Assembly: GCF_002914585.1 (NCBI RefSeq)
Contig: NZ_PDDM01000015.1
Location: 62,001-126,000 of the forward strand
DNA length: 64,000 bases
Direction: 5' to 3'
Source: Pseudanabaena sp. BC1403
Lineage (GTDB): Bacteria > Cyanobacteriota > Cyanobacteriia > Pseudanabaenales > Pseudanabaenaceae
Under the pieces are notes generated by a model. The model did not search any database. It saw only the letters and a list, made by a program, of their open reading frames with translations, and was not told where the DNA came from. This document shows positions 1 to 8,921 of this stretch, one piece after another; within the stretch, counting starts at the first letter, position 1, and each line of letters begins with the position of its first letter. The translations under genes and the position numbers were made by a program.

Positions 1-1
1 T

Positions 2-274
2 GGTCAAGCTGAGTTACAAAAAGCAAAGCTAGTCAGAGCAAACCTCAGAGCAGCAAACTTTTCTCAAGCAAATATGGCAAGTTCCGATCTGTCATATGCA
101 AACCTGACTTCTGCTGATCTAACTCAGACGGATTTATCGAAAGCTAATCTGAATTATGCTAATTTAACGAATACAAACCTGTTACAAACAGTTCTCAAAA
201 ATGCAACCATGCAAGAGGTTATCATTAAAAATACAAAAATTGAGCAAACAGATTTTCCCAATGGAGACAATTAG
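2..274 (+). CDS. Pentapeptide-repeat protein, C-terminal part (cut by window edge)
   Basis: The reading frame is open from the first bases of the window, so this is the 3' end of a longer gene and its start is not visible. The translation is a run of A(N/D)LxX pentapeptides (for example ANLRA, ANFSQ, ADLTQ, ANLNY, ANLTN), which fold as a right-handed quadrilateral beta-helix. The last 20 residues leave the repeat and form a short polar tail. No enzymatic domain is visible. Pentapeptide proteins are abundant in cyanobacteria and the function of this one cannot be told from its tail. A long hairpin follows 30 bases after the stop. Confidence 0.85.
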   Translation, partial: GQAELQKAKLVRANLRAANFSQANMASSDLSYANLTSADLTQTDLSKANLNYANLTNTNLLQTVLKNATMQEVIIKNTKIEQTDFPNGDN

Positions 275-305
275 ATGGGCTCAAGTTTTTGAAATCAGTC
301 CCCTT

Positions 306-364
306 AAAGTCGAGAATCCTAGATTCTGCCTACATAGCAGGTGGGATCTAGGATTCTCGACTTT
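306..364. terminator. Long hairpin after the pentapeptide gene
   Basis: Perfect 19-bp arms at 306-324 and 346-364 enclose a 21-base loop. The hairpin lies between the pentapeptide gene and the GH57 gene. There is no clear T-run, so it could equally be a dispersed palindrome. Confidence 0.5.
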
Positions 365-465
365 GGGCTTTAATTATGATTAGCTACTTACATACTGTTT
401 TTTCGCAAAGCGATGTAGGCTAATCTGAAAGTCGCTGTAAATTTAATATTGAGGTTTTACAAGTT

Positions 466-1950
466 TTGATTACAACTACACCATCAAGCTTTGTCGCCTC
501 TGATTTCCCAGCTATTTGCGGAAACGAAGACGTAATTCAACGCGCTGTGCAAGATGATGCACCAGTATTTCTATCTAATAACAATCTTCGCCTTGAAGAG
601 ATTACCTCAGCCTTTGCCTGTGCATTGCATATGCATCAGCCGACTATTCCCGCAGGAGCAAATGGAGCGCTAATTTGTAATCTGCAAAATATGTTTGAAC
701 ATCAGGGCGAAGGTGATAACCACAACGCTTCTGTGTTTGCATGGTGCTATAGCCGTATGGGAGATTTTATCCCCCAATTAGTTGCAGAGGGCAGCAATCC
801 TCGGATTATGTTGGACTATTCAGGAAATCTGCTCTGGGGATTGCAGCAAATGCAACGCCATGACATTTTGGATAATCTTAAACGCATTACCTGCGATCGC
901 CAATATCAACCCTATGTAGAATGGCTGGGTACGATGTGGAGTCATGCGGTAATTCCATCTACGCCAATTCCCGATGTGAAGCTACATATTCAAGCATGGC
1001 AAAGTCATTTTGCCTCGATTTTTGGCATTGATGCTCTGAAGCGTGTTAAAGGTTTTTCTCCGCCAGAGATGCATCTTCCCAATCATCCCGACACTCTCTA
1101 TGAATACATCAAAGCACTAAAAGAATGTGGCTATCGTTGGCTCATGGTTCAAGAACATTCCGTGGAATGTCTTGATGGTTCAGGACTAACTCAAGATCAG
1201 AAATATTTACCTAATCGCTTAGTGGCGATGAATTCCAATGGCGAATCGATTAGTATCACTGCGCTAATTAAAACTCAAGGCTCAGATACGAAGCTTGTCG
1301 CTCAAATGCAGCCTTATCATGAGGCAAAAGGTCGTAGCAAACAGATGCTTGGTAATATTTCCGTACCTTCTCTCGTTTCGCAAATTGCCGATGGTGAGAA
1401 TGGAGGCGTGATGATGAACGAATTTCCCCGTGATTATCCTTTGGTCTGGGATCAACTTAAAAATAATGGTCGTGGAAGTTCAGGTGTTGTGGGACTAAAT
1501 GGAACTGAATATCTCGAAATGATCGAAGCGGCTGGTGTCAGTCCCCTTGATTACCCTGCCATTCAAGCAGTTCAACAGTATAAAGTCTGGAATAGGGTAG
1601 ATCAAAGCTGCGATCGCAATAATCTCAATACTGCCGCAGTGGAAAGTGCAATTACCGAGCTAAAAGCGAGCGACCATCAATTCCACATGGATGGCGCATC
1701 ATGGACAAATAGTATGAGTTGGGTGCATGGCTACGAAAATGTATTGGAGCCAATGAATAAACTCAGTGCCAAGTTCCATGAAAAATACGATCCACTCGTA
1801 GCGCAAGATCCCTCAATTACTACGCGATCGGATTACCAGCAAGCTTTGCTCTACAATCTCTTGGTTCAAACCAGTTGCTTCCGCTATTGGGGACAGGGAA
1901 CATGGACAGACTATGCTCGTGAACTCTATCGACGTGGCGAAGCTTTGTAA
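466..1950 (+). CDS. Glycoside hydrolase family 57-like protein
   Basis: A 494-residue cytoplasmic protein without signal peptide. The N-terminal HMHQP at residues 55-59 matches the HQP beginning of GH57 catalytic barrels (alpha-amylase, branching enzyme and 4-alpha-glucanotransferase type). A long barrel follows with segments such as PPEMHLP and VQEHSVE. No ATG precedes residue 56, so I take TTG at 466, supported by GAGG about 11 bases upstream. GH57 enzymes act on alpha-glucans such as glycogen, but the exact reaction is not readable here; many cyanobacterial relatives are annotated only as family members. It stands alone, with nadB convergent downstream. Confidence 0.8.
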   Translation: MITTTPSSFVASDFPAICGNEDVIQRAVQDDAPVFLSNNNLRLEEITSAFACALHMHQPTIPAGANGALICNLQNMFEHQGEGDNHNASVFAWCYSRMGDFIPQLVAEGSNPRIMLDYSGNLLWGLQQMQRHDILDNLKRITCDRQYQPYVEWLGTMWSHAVIPSTPIPDVKLHIQAWQSHFASIFGIDALKRVKGFSPPEMHLPNHPDTLYEYIKALKECGYRWLMVQEHSVECLDGSGLTQDQKYLPNRLVAMNSNGESISITALIKTQGSDTKLVAQMQPYHEAKGRSKQMLGNISVPSLVSQIADGENGGVMMNEFPRDYPLVWDQLKNNGRGSSGVVGLNGTEYLEMIEAAGVSPLDYPAIQAVQQYKVWNRVDQSCDRNNLNTAAVESAITELKASDHQFHMDGASWTNSMSWVHGYENVLEPMNKLSAKFHEKYDPLVAQDPSITTRSDYQQALLYNLLVQTSCFRYWGQGTWTDYARELYRRGEAL

Positions 1951-2043
1951 TTCAAAGTTAGCTGTAGCCCAGATTTTGCTTTGTCCCAATCCTCAAAATG
2001 ACAACACCATTTTAAGAATCCAAAGGTCTTACTAGCTGATGTT

Positions 2044-2077
2044 ATACCAATTCACAAAAGTGTGACAACACTTCTGT
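2044..2077 (+). repeat. Truncated ATACCAA-type intergenic element
   Basis: The first 34 bases match the left end of the roughly 103-bp element seen complete at 8562-8664 (ATACCAATTCACAAAAGTG onward). The rest is missing and is replaced by another repeat. Confidence 0.7.
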
Positions 2078-2171
2078 ATCCCCCAACCCCTTCTCCTTGC
2101 AAGGAGAAGGGGAGCCAGAGCTTTTTCTTGTTCCCCTCTCCTTTGCAAGGAGAGGGTCTAGGGTGAGGTTT
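2078..2171. repeat. CCCCAACCCC / GGAGAAGGGG palindromic repeat
   Basis: Two short palindromes, around CTCCTTGCAAGGAG (2094-2107) and CTCCTTTGCAAGGAG (2139-2153), are joined by a T-rich link. A fragment of the same kind (GGAGAAGGTCTAGGGGTG) is at about 4018-4036, so this is a dispersed element rather than a gene-specific terminator. Confidence 0.5.
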
Positions 2172-2208
2172 TAGAAACTTCCACGTAATATCAGTTAATA
2201 ACTCTCTT

Positions 2209-3789
2209 TTAAAGCAAAGCATTAGAGCGTCTGATTTCTTGACCTTCGATAATTGTGTGGAGCTGCCAACTAGGGTCAGTATCAGGGAAATCGGAACGAT
2301 AATGAGCACCGCGACTTTCGGTGCGAAATAGAGCCGATCGCATTAACAAATACGCATAGTCCGCCAGATTGCGGGTTTCGATCCATAGGCGTGAAGGTTC
2401 AGCAAGTTCCGCTAATTCAGTTTGCCATGCAGAAATTTGGGTCAAAGCAATTTCTAATTCAGATTGAATTCGACAGATTCCTGCCGCTTGCCAACTCAGA
2501 TTTTGAATCCCATATTTAATCTCTTGAATAGTTGCCGAATAATTATGATCTTCTAATTTGGGTGCGATCGCCTTCGGAACATTAAAAACATGAGTTTGCT
2601 GAGAGCAGACCTGTTCTGCCAAACGTTCCCCAAATACAAAGCATTCCAAAAGAGAATTGCTCGCTAGGCGGTTAGCGCCATGTACGCCTGTACTGGCAGT
2701 TTCCCCAACTGCATACAGCCCCGCAATGGAAGTGGCTCCATAGGAGTCCACGACAATACCGCCCATACAATAATGGGCTGCGGGAGTTACAGGAATCGGG
2801 GCGGAGAAAATATCAATTTGCCACTGCTGACAGATTTTGATGATATTGGGAAAGCGATGGGCGATTCTCTCACTAGGAATTGACTGTAAATCCAGAAATA
2901 CTGTGGGTTCTTTGGTTTTCTGGAGATGGTTAAATATGGCTCGACTGACAACATCTCTAGGAGCTAGTTCGCCCTTGGGATGATAATTAAATGCAAAGCG
3001 ATCGCCTTGATGGTCGATCAAATGCGCCCCTTCTCCACGCACTGCTTCGCTGATGAGAAATCTTGGGGCGTTAGGCAAAGCGAGGGCAGTTGGATGAAAC
3101 TGTACAAATTCTATATCTCGAATCATGGCTCCTGCACGCCATGCGATCGCGACACCATCACCTGTGCTCGATGGTGGATTAGTATTTTGCGAAAATACTT
3201 GAGCACCGCCACCTGTTGCCAAGACTACCACTGGCGAAATCAAGCAGCTAATTTCCTGCTCTTGATCTAGATAAAAAACACCGCCACAGCGTCCTTGTTC
3301 TAAGTAAAGATCTAACACTAGGGTAGTACTCAAAATCTCAATACTAGGACTTTGCAGTACTGCTGCTGCAAGTTTTGACACCAACGCTCGACCTGTAGTA
3401 TCTGCTGAGTGCAATACCCTACGTCTCGAGTGGGCAGCTTCTAAGGTTAATGCCAAGCTGCCATCTTCATCGCGATCGAAGTCTACGCCCAAGGCGATCA
3501 GTTGTTGAATTTGTCGAGGTGCGGCGTTAACCAATACATCTACTGCCTCGGTTTCACATAAACCAACTCCAGCGACCAATGTATCTTTGCCGTGAAACTG
3601 GGGTGCATCATTTTTGTCGATAACTGCTGCAATCCCACCTTGCGCCCAGTCACTAGCTGAAGTTGACAAGTTATCTTTAGTCACTAAACCAACCCGCCAG
3701 TTTGGTGCTAAATCTGTAAGTCGTAGCGCAGTATAAAGTCCAGCAGCACCGCTGCCGATGATCAAAGCATCAAACCTTGTTTGGTTCAT
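2209..3789 (-). CDS. nadB: L-aspartate oxidase
   Basis: NadB oxidises L-aspartate to iminoaspartate, the first step of quinolinate and NAD synthesis, in the cytoplasm. The N-terminus has the FAD dinucleotide motif GSGAAGL. The body has the family blocks GGAQVFSQNTNP and FVQFHPTAL, and the signature GVHGANRLASNSLLE near residue 390 typical of NadB and the succinate dehydrogenase flavoprotein superfamily. Length is 526 residues, near the usual 530-540. I take ATG at 3789 because MNQTRFDALIIGSG looks like a native N-terminus; an in-frame TTG seven codons upstream gives the longest frame. The gene is alone; nadA and nadC are not in this window. Confidence 0.93.
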   Translation of the reverse strand: MNQTRFDALIIGSGAAGLYTALRLTDLAPNWRVGLVTKDNLSTSASDWAQGGIAAVIDKNDAPQFHGKDTLVAGVGLCETEAVDVLVNAAPRQIQQLIALGVDFDRDEDGSLALTLEAAHSRRRVLHSADTTGRALVSKLAAAVLQSPSIEILSTTLVLDLYLEQGRCGGVFYLDQEQEISCLISPVVVLATGGGAQVFSQNTNPPSSTGDGVAIAWRAGAMIRDIEFVQFHPTALALPNAPRFLISEAVRGEGAHLIDHQGDRFAFNYHPKGELAPRDVVSRAIFNHLQKTKEPTVFLDLQSIPSERIAHRFPNIIKICQQWQIDIFSAPIPVTPAAHYCMGGIVVDSYGATSIAGLYAVGETASTGVHGANRLASNSLLECFVFGERLAEQVCSQQTHVFNVPKAIAPKLEDHNYSATIQEIKYGIQNLSWQAAGICRIQSELEIALTQISAWQTELAELAEPSRLWIETRNLADYAYLLMRSALFRTESRGAHYRSDFPDTDPSWQLHTIIEGQEIRRSNALL

Positions 3790-3870
3790 TAAGTAAAGCC
3801 ATGTAGTCAATAATCGACATTATCTCACTAGATCAAGATCATTGTTTTGGGGCAATTATGATTTCTACAG

Positions 3871-4001
3871 CAGCAGTTCTCATTATAAAAATTGGTTGTT
3901 TGAAAGCCCGCCGTTGGCGGGCTTTCAAACAACCAATTTTGGTGTTTCCAGCGCCGAAGGCGCTGGAAACACCAAAATTGGTTTCATAATGAGAATTGCT
4001 G
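3871..4001 (-). mobile_element. Double-hairpin MITE, copy A
   Basis: This is a 131-bp element with 16-bp terminal inverted repeats (CAGCAGTTCTCATTAT at 3871-3886; its inverse with one mismatch at 3986-4001). It contains two long internal hairpins, around CCCGCCGTTGGCGGG and GCGCCGAAGGCGC. The 9-mer TTTCTACAG flanks it exactly on both sides (3862-3870 and 4002-4010), as a target-site duplication would. It is reversed relative to copies B-E and has no coding capacity. It lies in the nadB-kinase gap, which also holds an ATACCAA element. Confidence 0.85.
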
Positions 4002-4120
4002 TTTCTACAGCAAACAAGGAGAAGGTCTAGGGGTGTGTTTCGTGGAACGCAGATGATAATCTCTTGCTGGTAGCGAAGCAGGGTAACCACGGGGGAATTG
4101 CCCCTAACCCAAAATTTATG

Positions 4121-4221
4121 CCAAAGCACAAAGTGGCGTAGCCACTTTGTGCTTTTAAAACCCTTACAGGGTTTGCTTTTTATTTCACAGAAGTGTTGTC
4201 ACACTTTTGTGAATTGGTATT
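4121..4221 (-). repeat. ATACCAA-type intergenic element, reverse orientation
   Basis: This is a reverse-strand copy of the element at 8562-8664. It holds three hairpins: GTGGCGTAGCCAC, ACCCTTACAGGGT, and a stem built from the GTGAATT end. It ends in TTGGTATT. Confidence 0.8.
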
Positions 4222-4315
4222 AGAGGTTTCCGTAGGGGCAGCGGATGGTGCGTGCCAGCCCCCAACCTATGTCATTACAGGAATTCCTTCCACGTAACGT
4301 TAGGAATTAAGTTGC

Positions 4316-6583
4316 TTAAAGTATGTTCGGGCAAAGGCTTTGGATCAACATATTTAGCTCTTTGAGCTTTACAGGTTTACTGATATATTCGGTTGCTCCA
4401 GCATTTAGGCATTTTTCGCGATCGCCTGGCATTGCTAATGCTGTCATGGCAACAATCGGAATATGATTGCCTCCCAATTGCCGAATCTGCTGGATTGCCT
4501 CTAAACCATTCATAACTGGCATCTGAATATCCATCAAAATAATATCAGGATGATGTGTTTGGTTCATATCAACTGCTTCTTGTCCATTTTCGGCAACTAT
4601 CAAACGATATCCATGAGCTTTGAGATAGCTAGAGATGGTTTCGATGTTTGCCTGATGATCTTCTGCTAGCAAAATTAAGCGCGATCGCATGGATACTTCC
4701 TCAGATTTAAGTTCTAGATTGAGCGGATTCTGTGCGATCGGTTTAGGAGTAATTCGAGGGGATTCGTCACAGGGGAGAGCAACTGTAAATTGACTTCCTC
4801 TTCCAAATTCGCTACTTACTTCTACTGTGCCTCCATGCAGTTCCACAATGCGTTGGACGAGGGCAAGCCCTAGTCCAGTACCCTCATATTTGCGGTTTAA
4901 AGAGCTATCAATTTGCACAAAGCGCTGAAATAGTTTATCAAGATGTTCAGGAGCAATGCCAATGCCAGTATCAATTACACTAATCCGAACGGAAGACTGA
5001 TTAGTGCTTTTAACAGGCGGTTCATGGGTCACCGTCAAGCTCACACTTCCATTCTCTGGAGTGAATTTCACAGCATTGTTGAGTAGATTAATTAGAACTT
5101 GGAGAATGCGCCGTTCATCTAACATGAGGTTAGGTAGATTTGGGGCAATCTCTGCGGAAATCTGAATCTGCTTTTGAGAAGCTTGGGGTTGAATAAATGC
5201 GATACTGGACTGGCAAAGCTGCGAGATCGCAGTTGATGTATAGCTTAATTTCAAATATCCAGACTCAATCATGCTTAAATCAATGATGTCGTTGATGAGA
5301 CTTAATAAATGATTGCCGCTACTCTCGATAGTTTGCAAAGCATCTCGCTGTTCATTATTAATCTCCCCAAACATTTCTTCTTGCAAAATTTCCGTCATTC
5401 CCAAAACGGCATTGAGAGGAGTACGAAGTTCGTGACTCATTGTAGCAAGAAACTCGTCCTTGAGACGATTTGCCCGAGTTAATTCTTCGTTGGTGCTTTC
5501 TATCTTTTGCAACTGTTGACTCAGTTGTTGATCGCGAGATGTGAGCTGCTCAGCCATACTGTTAAAACCTTCAGCTAAGATCCCCACTTCATCTTGGGCA
5601 TCAACAGCAATGCGGATCGCTAAGTTCCCTGTGGCTAGCTCTTCGGCAGCTTTGGTCAATCTTTTGATGCGGCGACTGAGAGATTGGGTAATCTGAAAAC
5701 CTCCGATGGTTACGGCTACGATCAAAATACTTCCCAATGCACCAAAGCTACCTACAACAATCCATAATCGCTGTCCAGCCTGTTCTATCTCTTGTGTAGA
5801 TTTCAATACAGCAATTTTGAGGGTTGCTTGATCAAAGCTTGGGAGTTCAATGGTTTTAATCAAGTATTCTGAGCCTCTAACCATGATCTTTGTGGGAGGA
5901 TTATCAGCTTCAGGAAATTGCCAAGCCCGATCGCGATCAAGCGGCAAGGTCGCAGCGGTTATGCGATCGCGCTTAAAAGTCACCAGTTCGATGGATGTAT
6001 CACCACGAATTGACTGGAGCAGGGTGTCGTCAATGGCAATCCCATCAACTAATCCAGCTAATACTTTTTGAGATGATTTGATCGAGATCAATACCACCAT
6101 TGTTGTTGGAGATCCATCCTTGCCAAAAGCAAAGCCAGACAACTCCAACCCTGTCTTGGCAGCAATGTTGATGGCGGTGTCCTCTAATGTGATCTGTCCT
6201 AAAGTTCCTAGCTGAGAAGACACTAAAATTTGACCATCCGCGTCAATAATTCTTAGCAAATCTAGTTTTAAAGCAGCTTGAAGGGGTAGCACTTTTCTGA
6301 GGAGTAAGTCACGATCGCCAGCCTCAACTGCATTGATAACTTCTTTCTCTTCACTCACCAAGCGAGTTTTTAATTTGAGTGTTTCTTGCCTTTGCTTAAG
6401 TGATTCTTGCAGTAACCCACCTAGATCTATGATTTCCTTCTGAGCCGATTGTTCTAAATTGTTTCTGGCAAAATAACCAAAGCCGACAGTTCCAGCAGTC
6501 CATAGGCTTAGGAACGCCAATAACAGAGGTGATAGCAATTTGAGGGAAACTGGTAACCGCGTATATCTAGCTTTGATTGCCAT
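4316..6583 (-). CDS. Membrane hybrid histidine kinase with C-terminal receiver
   Basis: A 755-residue sensor kinase. One transmembrane helix lies near residues 14-36 and a second near 272-297. They bracket a periplasmic sensor region of about 235 residues that resembles a Cache-type fold. HAMP (about 298-350) and a coiled linker follow. The HisKA motif MSHELRTPLNAV puts the phospho-accepting His at 384. The ATPase domain has NLLNNAVKF, DTGIGIA and GTGLGLAL. A C-terminal receiver carries MDIQMPVMNG, with the phospho-acceptor Asp at 685. It starts 9 bases after the PstS-like lipoprotein gene on the same strand, so the two are probably one transcript and the lipoprotein may supply the ligand. 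Confidence 0.92.
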   Translation of the reverse strand: MAIKARYTRLPVSLKLLSPLLLAFLSLWTAGTVGFGYFARNNLEQSAQKEIIDLGGLLQESLKQRQETLKLKTRLVSEEKEVINAVEAGDRDLLLRKVLPLQAALKLDLLRIIDADGQILVSSQLGTLGQITLEDTAINIAAKTGLELSGFAFGKDGSPTTMVVLISIKSSQKVLAGLVDGIAIDDTLLQSIRGDTSIELVTFKRDRITAATLPLDRDRAWQFPEADNPPTKIMVRGSEYLIKTIELPSFDQATLKIAVLKSTQEIEQAGQRLWIVVGSFGALGSILIVAVTIGGFQITQSLSRRIKRLTKAAEELATGNLAIRIAVDAQDEVGILAEGFNSMAEQLTSRDQQLSQQLQKIESTNEELTRANRLKDEFLATMSHELRTPLNAVLGMTEILQEEMFGEINNEQRDALQTIESSGNHLLSLINDIIDLSMIESGYLKLSYTSTAISQLCQSSIAFIQPQASQKQIQISAEIAPNLPNLMLDERRILQVLINLLNNAVKFTPENGSVSLTVTHEPPVKSTNQSSVRISVIDTGIGIAPEHLDKLFQRFVQIDSSLNRKYEGTGLGLALVQRIVELHGGTVEVSSEFGRGSQFTVALPCDESPRITPKPIAQNPLNLELKSEEVSMRSRLILLAEDHQANIETISSYLKAHGYRLIVAENGQEAVDMNQTHHPDIILMDIQMPVMNGLEAIQQIRQLGGNHIPIVAMTALAMPGDREKCLNAGATEYISKPVKLKELNMLIQSLCPNIL

Positions 6584-6592
6584 ACATTGCTC

Positions 6593-7474
6593 TTATTTTT
6601 TTGCGCTGGAGTTCACAGCAATAAAACCAGACTGCTCTATGGCATTTATTCCTGACGAACTGAAGATGTATTCTATAAAAGTTTGGGTAGCCTCTGAAGG
6701 ATTTTTATGCCAAATCATTGAAATCTCTCTCACCATTACATACTTACCTGCTTTGACATTTTCTGGTGTCGGTTCAATCCCATTAAGGATGAGGCGGTTA
6801 ACGGGCAGCTTTTGAGAAACTGCCTGAGCAACAGAAAAAGTGCCAATACTGTAAGGTGTGCTTTGGATGGTCTTGATCAATTCCCCCTCTTTACGGAGCA
6901 CGACTGCTTCTGGTGAATTCTTTAACTCTGATCCTAGGTAATGTTTGCGAAGTAGTCGTTTGGCTGATTCATCTTCTGGGCGATCGAGCAGCACTATTTT
7001 TGCATCGGGCCCCCCTAGTTGCTTCCAGTTGGTTACAGTTCCACTATAAATGCCTTTGAGGTCTTCGGTGGTAAGATTCTTAACACCCGTAACGCTAGGG
7101 TGAGTGGCAACCACAAGCGCATCTTTGGCGACTTCACGGACTTCCAAAGTCCCATCATTTTCTTTTGGCTTTAATACTTTAGAAATTACCCCGACATCGA
7201 CAACTTTCAGTTTAACCCCATCAATGATATTTTCAGATTGCCCTGGTTCTAATTGCGTAATTTTGACAGTGTTGGCAGTACTTGTGTAGCTAGTTATAAG
7301 TACATTTAGCAGGTTGACGGTGCTGCTTGACCCGCCCACTTTAAGCGAGGCTTGGGTTTGATTTGCCGCAGTTGTGGTCGTTGTTGGTTTGGGGGCAATA
7401 GTTTCGGGCGTGCAACTAGAAAGTCCTTGCAACGCGATCGCACTTAAAGTGAGGACAACTAATTTTTGAAGCAT
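6593..7474 (-). CDS. PstS-like periplasmic binding lipoprotein
   Basis: The protein has 293 residues. The N-terminus is a lipoprotein signal with lipobox LSSC (Cys 21), followed by a Thr/Pro-rich linker. The body resembles the phosphate-binding PstS family: a GGSSSTVNLL start, DVGVISK, and an IYSGTVTNWKQLGGPDAKI block typical of PstS domains. No PstCAB transport genes are nearby; the next gene in the same direction is a hybrid kinase 9 bases on. I infer a ligand-presenting role for the kinase rather than uptake. Phosphate is the family's usual ligand, but related proteins bind other oxyanions. Confidence 0.82.
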   Translation of the reverse strand: MLQKLVVLTLSAIALQGLSSCTPETIAPKPTTTTTAANQTQASLKVGGSSSTVNLLNVLITSYTSTANTVKITQLEPGQSENIIDGVKLKVVDVGVISKVLKPKENDGTLEVREVAKDALVVATHPSVTGVKNLTTEDLKGIYSGTVTNWKQLGGPDAKIVLLDRPEDESAKRLLRKHYLGSELKNSPEAVVLRKEGELIKTIQSTPYSIGTFSVAQAVSQKLPVNRLILNGIEPTPENVKAGKYVMVREISMIWHKNPSEATQTFIEYIFSSSGINAIEQSGFIAVNSSAKK

Positions 7475-7513
7475 TCTGTAAATTTTTTTTAATTTCAGTA
7501 TGATACTTTATTT

Positions 7514-7571
7514 TAAAAGCCAATTTCTAGGAAAATCCACCAATGGCGGGTTTTCCTAAAAATCGGCTTTA
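7514..7571. terminator. Imperfect hairpin after the ABC permease gene
   Basis: The arms AAAGCC...TAGGAAAA and TTTTCCTA...GGCTTT pair imperfectly around CCACCAATGGCGGG. It sits 6 bases after the permease stop and before the lipoprotein gene. Confidence 0.45.
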
Positions 7572-7577
7572 TTAGTT

Positions 7578-8531
7578 TTAGCGCTCAACAATTTGGAACT
7601 GGCGATTGAGTAAATTCATGCTTGCGGAAATGCTCAAACTCATGGCGAGATATACTCCCATGATAATCAGAATCACATTTACAGGTCTGCCAGTTTGATT
7701 AATTGTTGTAGATGCTATTCGATAAATATCGGTATAACCGATCGCGATCGCCAGACTAGAATTTTTAGCAATGTTCACATATTGACTAGTCAACGATGGA
7801 ATAATGACGCGCAATGCTTGTGGTAAAACAATTTTTCGCATTGTTTGGAAGTTACTTAATCCCAAAGCTTTAGCAGCTTCCGTTTGACCTTTAGGAACTG
7901 AGAGAATTCCACCACGCACAATTTCAGCAATGAAGGCACTGGAAAACATGGTTAAGCCTAGGACTAGAGCGCAAAACTCCGAACTCAAAGTCATTTTTAA
8001 AGCCGCGATCGTGATGCCATCTTTAGCGAGAGTAGCAAATCCCAACGAGATGCGATCGCTAGCAGATGGAAGCGTCAAAAAGATGGCTGAGTACCAGAAA
8101 AATAGTTGTAATAGTAGTGGTGTATTACGGAGGATTTCCACATAAACCCGCGCAAGTTGCTTGACTAGCCAATTATTCGACAGCCGCGAAACTCCAACCG
8201 TTACTCCAACAACTGTGGCGGAAATAATACTGACAGCGATCGCTTTCAGAGAATTCAGCAATCCGACCTGCAAAGCAACCGTATAACTATCCGAAGCCTT
8301 ATAAGGGAATGGCGAATCGGCAATGTCAAAGGAGGCAGGATCGCCGAGAAAATCAAAGCTAATCGCTAGCCCTGAATTTCGCATGTTTCTAGCAAGGGTA
8401 TTCCATGCCAAAATGCTGCAAGTAATTACGATCACTAAAAAAATTAATTGGGTGATCGTGCGCCAATTCCAGAAATTTGTCTTTAAATTATTTTGCCAAC
8501 TTGTCGCGAACTTCGTATTACTTGCAGGCAT
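7578..8531 (-). CDS. Polar amino-acid ABC transporter permease
   Basis: The protein has 317 residues and about six membrane helices, with an N-terminal helix near 27-46 before the permease domain. The EAA loop (EAAKALGLSNFQTMRKIVLPQALRVI in the C-terminal half) is typical of HisMQ/GltK-type amino-acid permeases and contacts the ATPase. ILRNTPLLLQLFFWY is also diagnostic for this family. It resembles the NatC/NatG/BgtB or AapQ type used for neutral or acidic amino acids. No binding protein, second permease or ATPase gene is nearby, so this is a stray subunit that must work with partners encoded elsewhere. The PstS-like gene downstream is not an amino-acid binding protein. Confidence 0.88.
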   Translation of the reverse strand: MPASNTKFATSWQNNLKTNFWNWRTITQLIFLVIVITCSILAWNTLARNMRNSGLAISFDFLGDPASFDIADSPFPYKASDSYTVALQVGLLNSLKAIAVSIISATVVGVTVGVSRLSNNWLVKQLARVYVEILRNTPLLLQLFFWYSAIFLTLPSASDRISLGFATLAKDGITIAALKMTLSSEFCALVLGLTMFSSAFIAEIVRGGILSVPKGQTEAAKALGLSNFQTMRKIVLPQALRVIIPSLTSQYVNIAKNSSLAIAIGYTDIYRIASTTINQTGRPVNVILIIMGVYLAMSLSISASMNLLNRQFQIVER

Positions 8532-8561
8532 TGCCCGAATCGCTCCTAAAACTTACTTTTA

Positions 8562-8664
8562 ATACCAATTCACAAAAGTGTGACAACACTTCTGTGAATT
8601 AAAAACCAAACCCTGTAAGGGTTTTAAAAACACAAAATGGCTGCGCCAATTTGTGTTTTGGTAT
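8562..8664 (+). repeat. ATACCAA-type intergenic element, complete copy
   Basis: It is 103 bp with ends ATACCAA and TTGGTAT. Three hairpins fill it: AATTCACAAAAGTG paired with CACTTCTGTGAATT, ACCCTGTAAGGGT, and AACACAAAATGGC paired with GCCAATTTGTGTT. Other copies are at 4121, 27371, 47696 and 47908. Confidence 0.85.
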
Positions 8665-8747
8665 AATCTATGGATTTAGATTAGTTAACATTCTATTTTA
8701 TTTTGTTGTGATTGCGATCTATTTCATTCCCAAACAAGTATAGCGGG

Positions 8748-8774
8748 TTTCATTTTGCCGTAGGCAAAATGAAA
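8748..8774. other. Short palindrome
   Basis: Arms TTTCATTTTGCC and GGCAAAATGAAA surround GTA. It lies in the 389-base gap between the divergent permease and phosphoesterase genes, so it terminates neither. Confidence 0.4.
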
Positions 8775-8830
8775 ACTCCAAACCCTTATTATGTTTTTTT
8801 TTGCAAATGACTGCGTACTTATTTTATGCT

Positions 8831-8865
8831 ACCAAAAGAGAGTTGCACCGCAACTCTCTTTTGGT
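8831..8865. other. 15-bp hairpin upstream of the phosphoesterase
   Basis: Perfect arms ACCAAAAGAGAGTTG and its complement surround CACCG, 57 bases before the start of the phosphoesterase gene. No plus-strand gene lies upstream that it could terminate. Confidence 0.5.
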
Positions 8866-8921
8866 TTGACTGGCTGTAGCTATATGATAATTATGTAGTA
8901 TCCATTTTTAGCAATTAGGTC

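Noticed and set aside
3839-4129. Open frames in both directions through the MITE copies (also 27314-27544, 54292-54588)
   Set aside because: Their translations are palindromic readings of the hairpins (KPAVGGLSN-like on each strand) and are shared only because the element is repeated.
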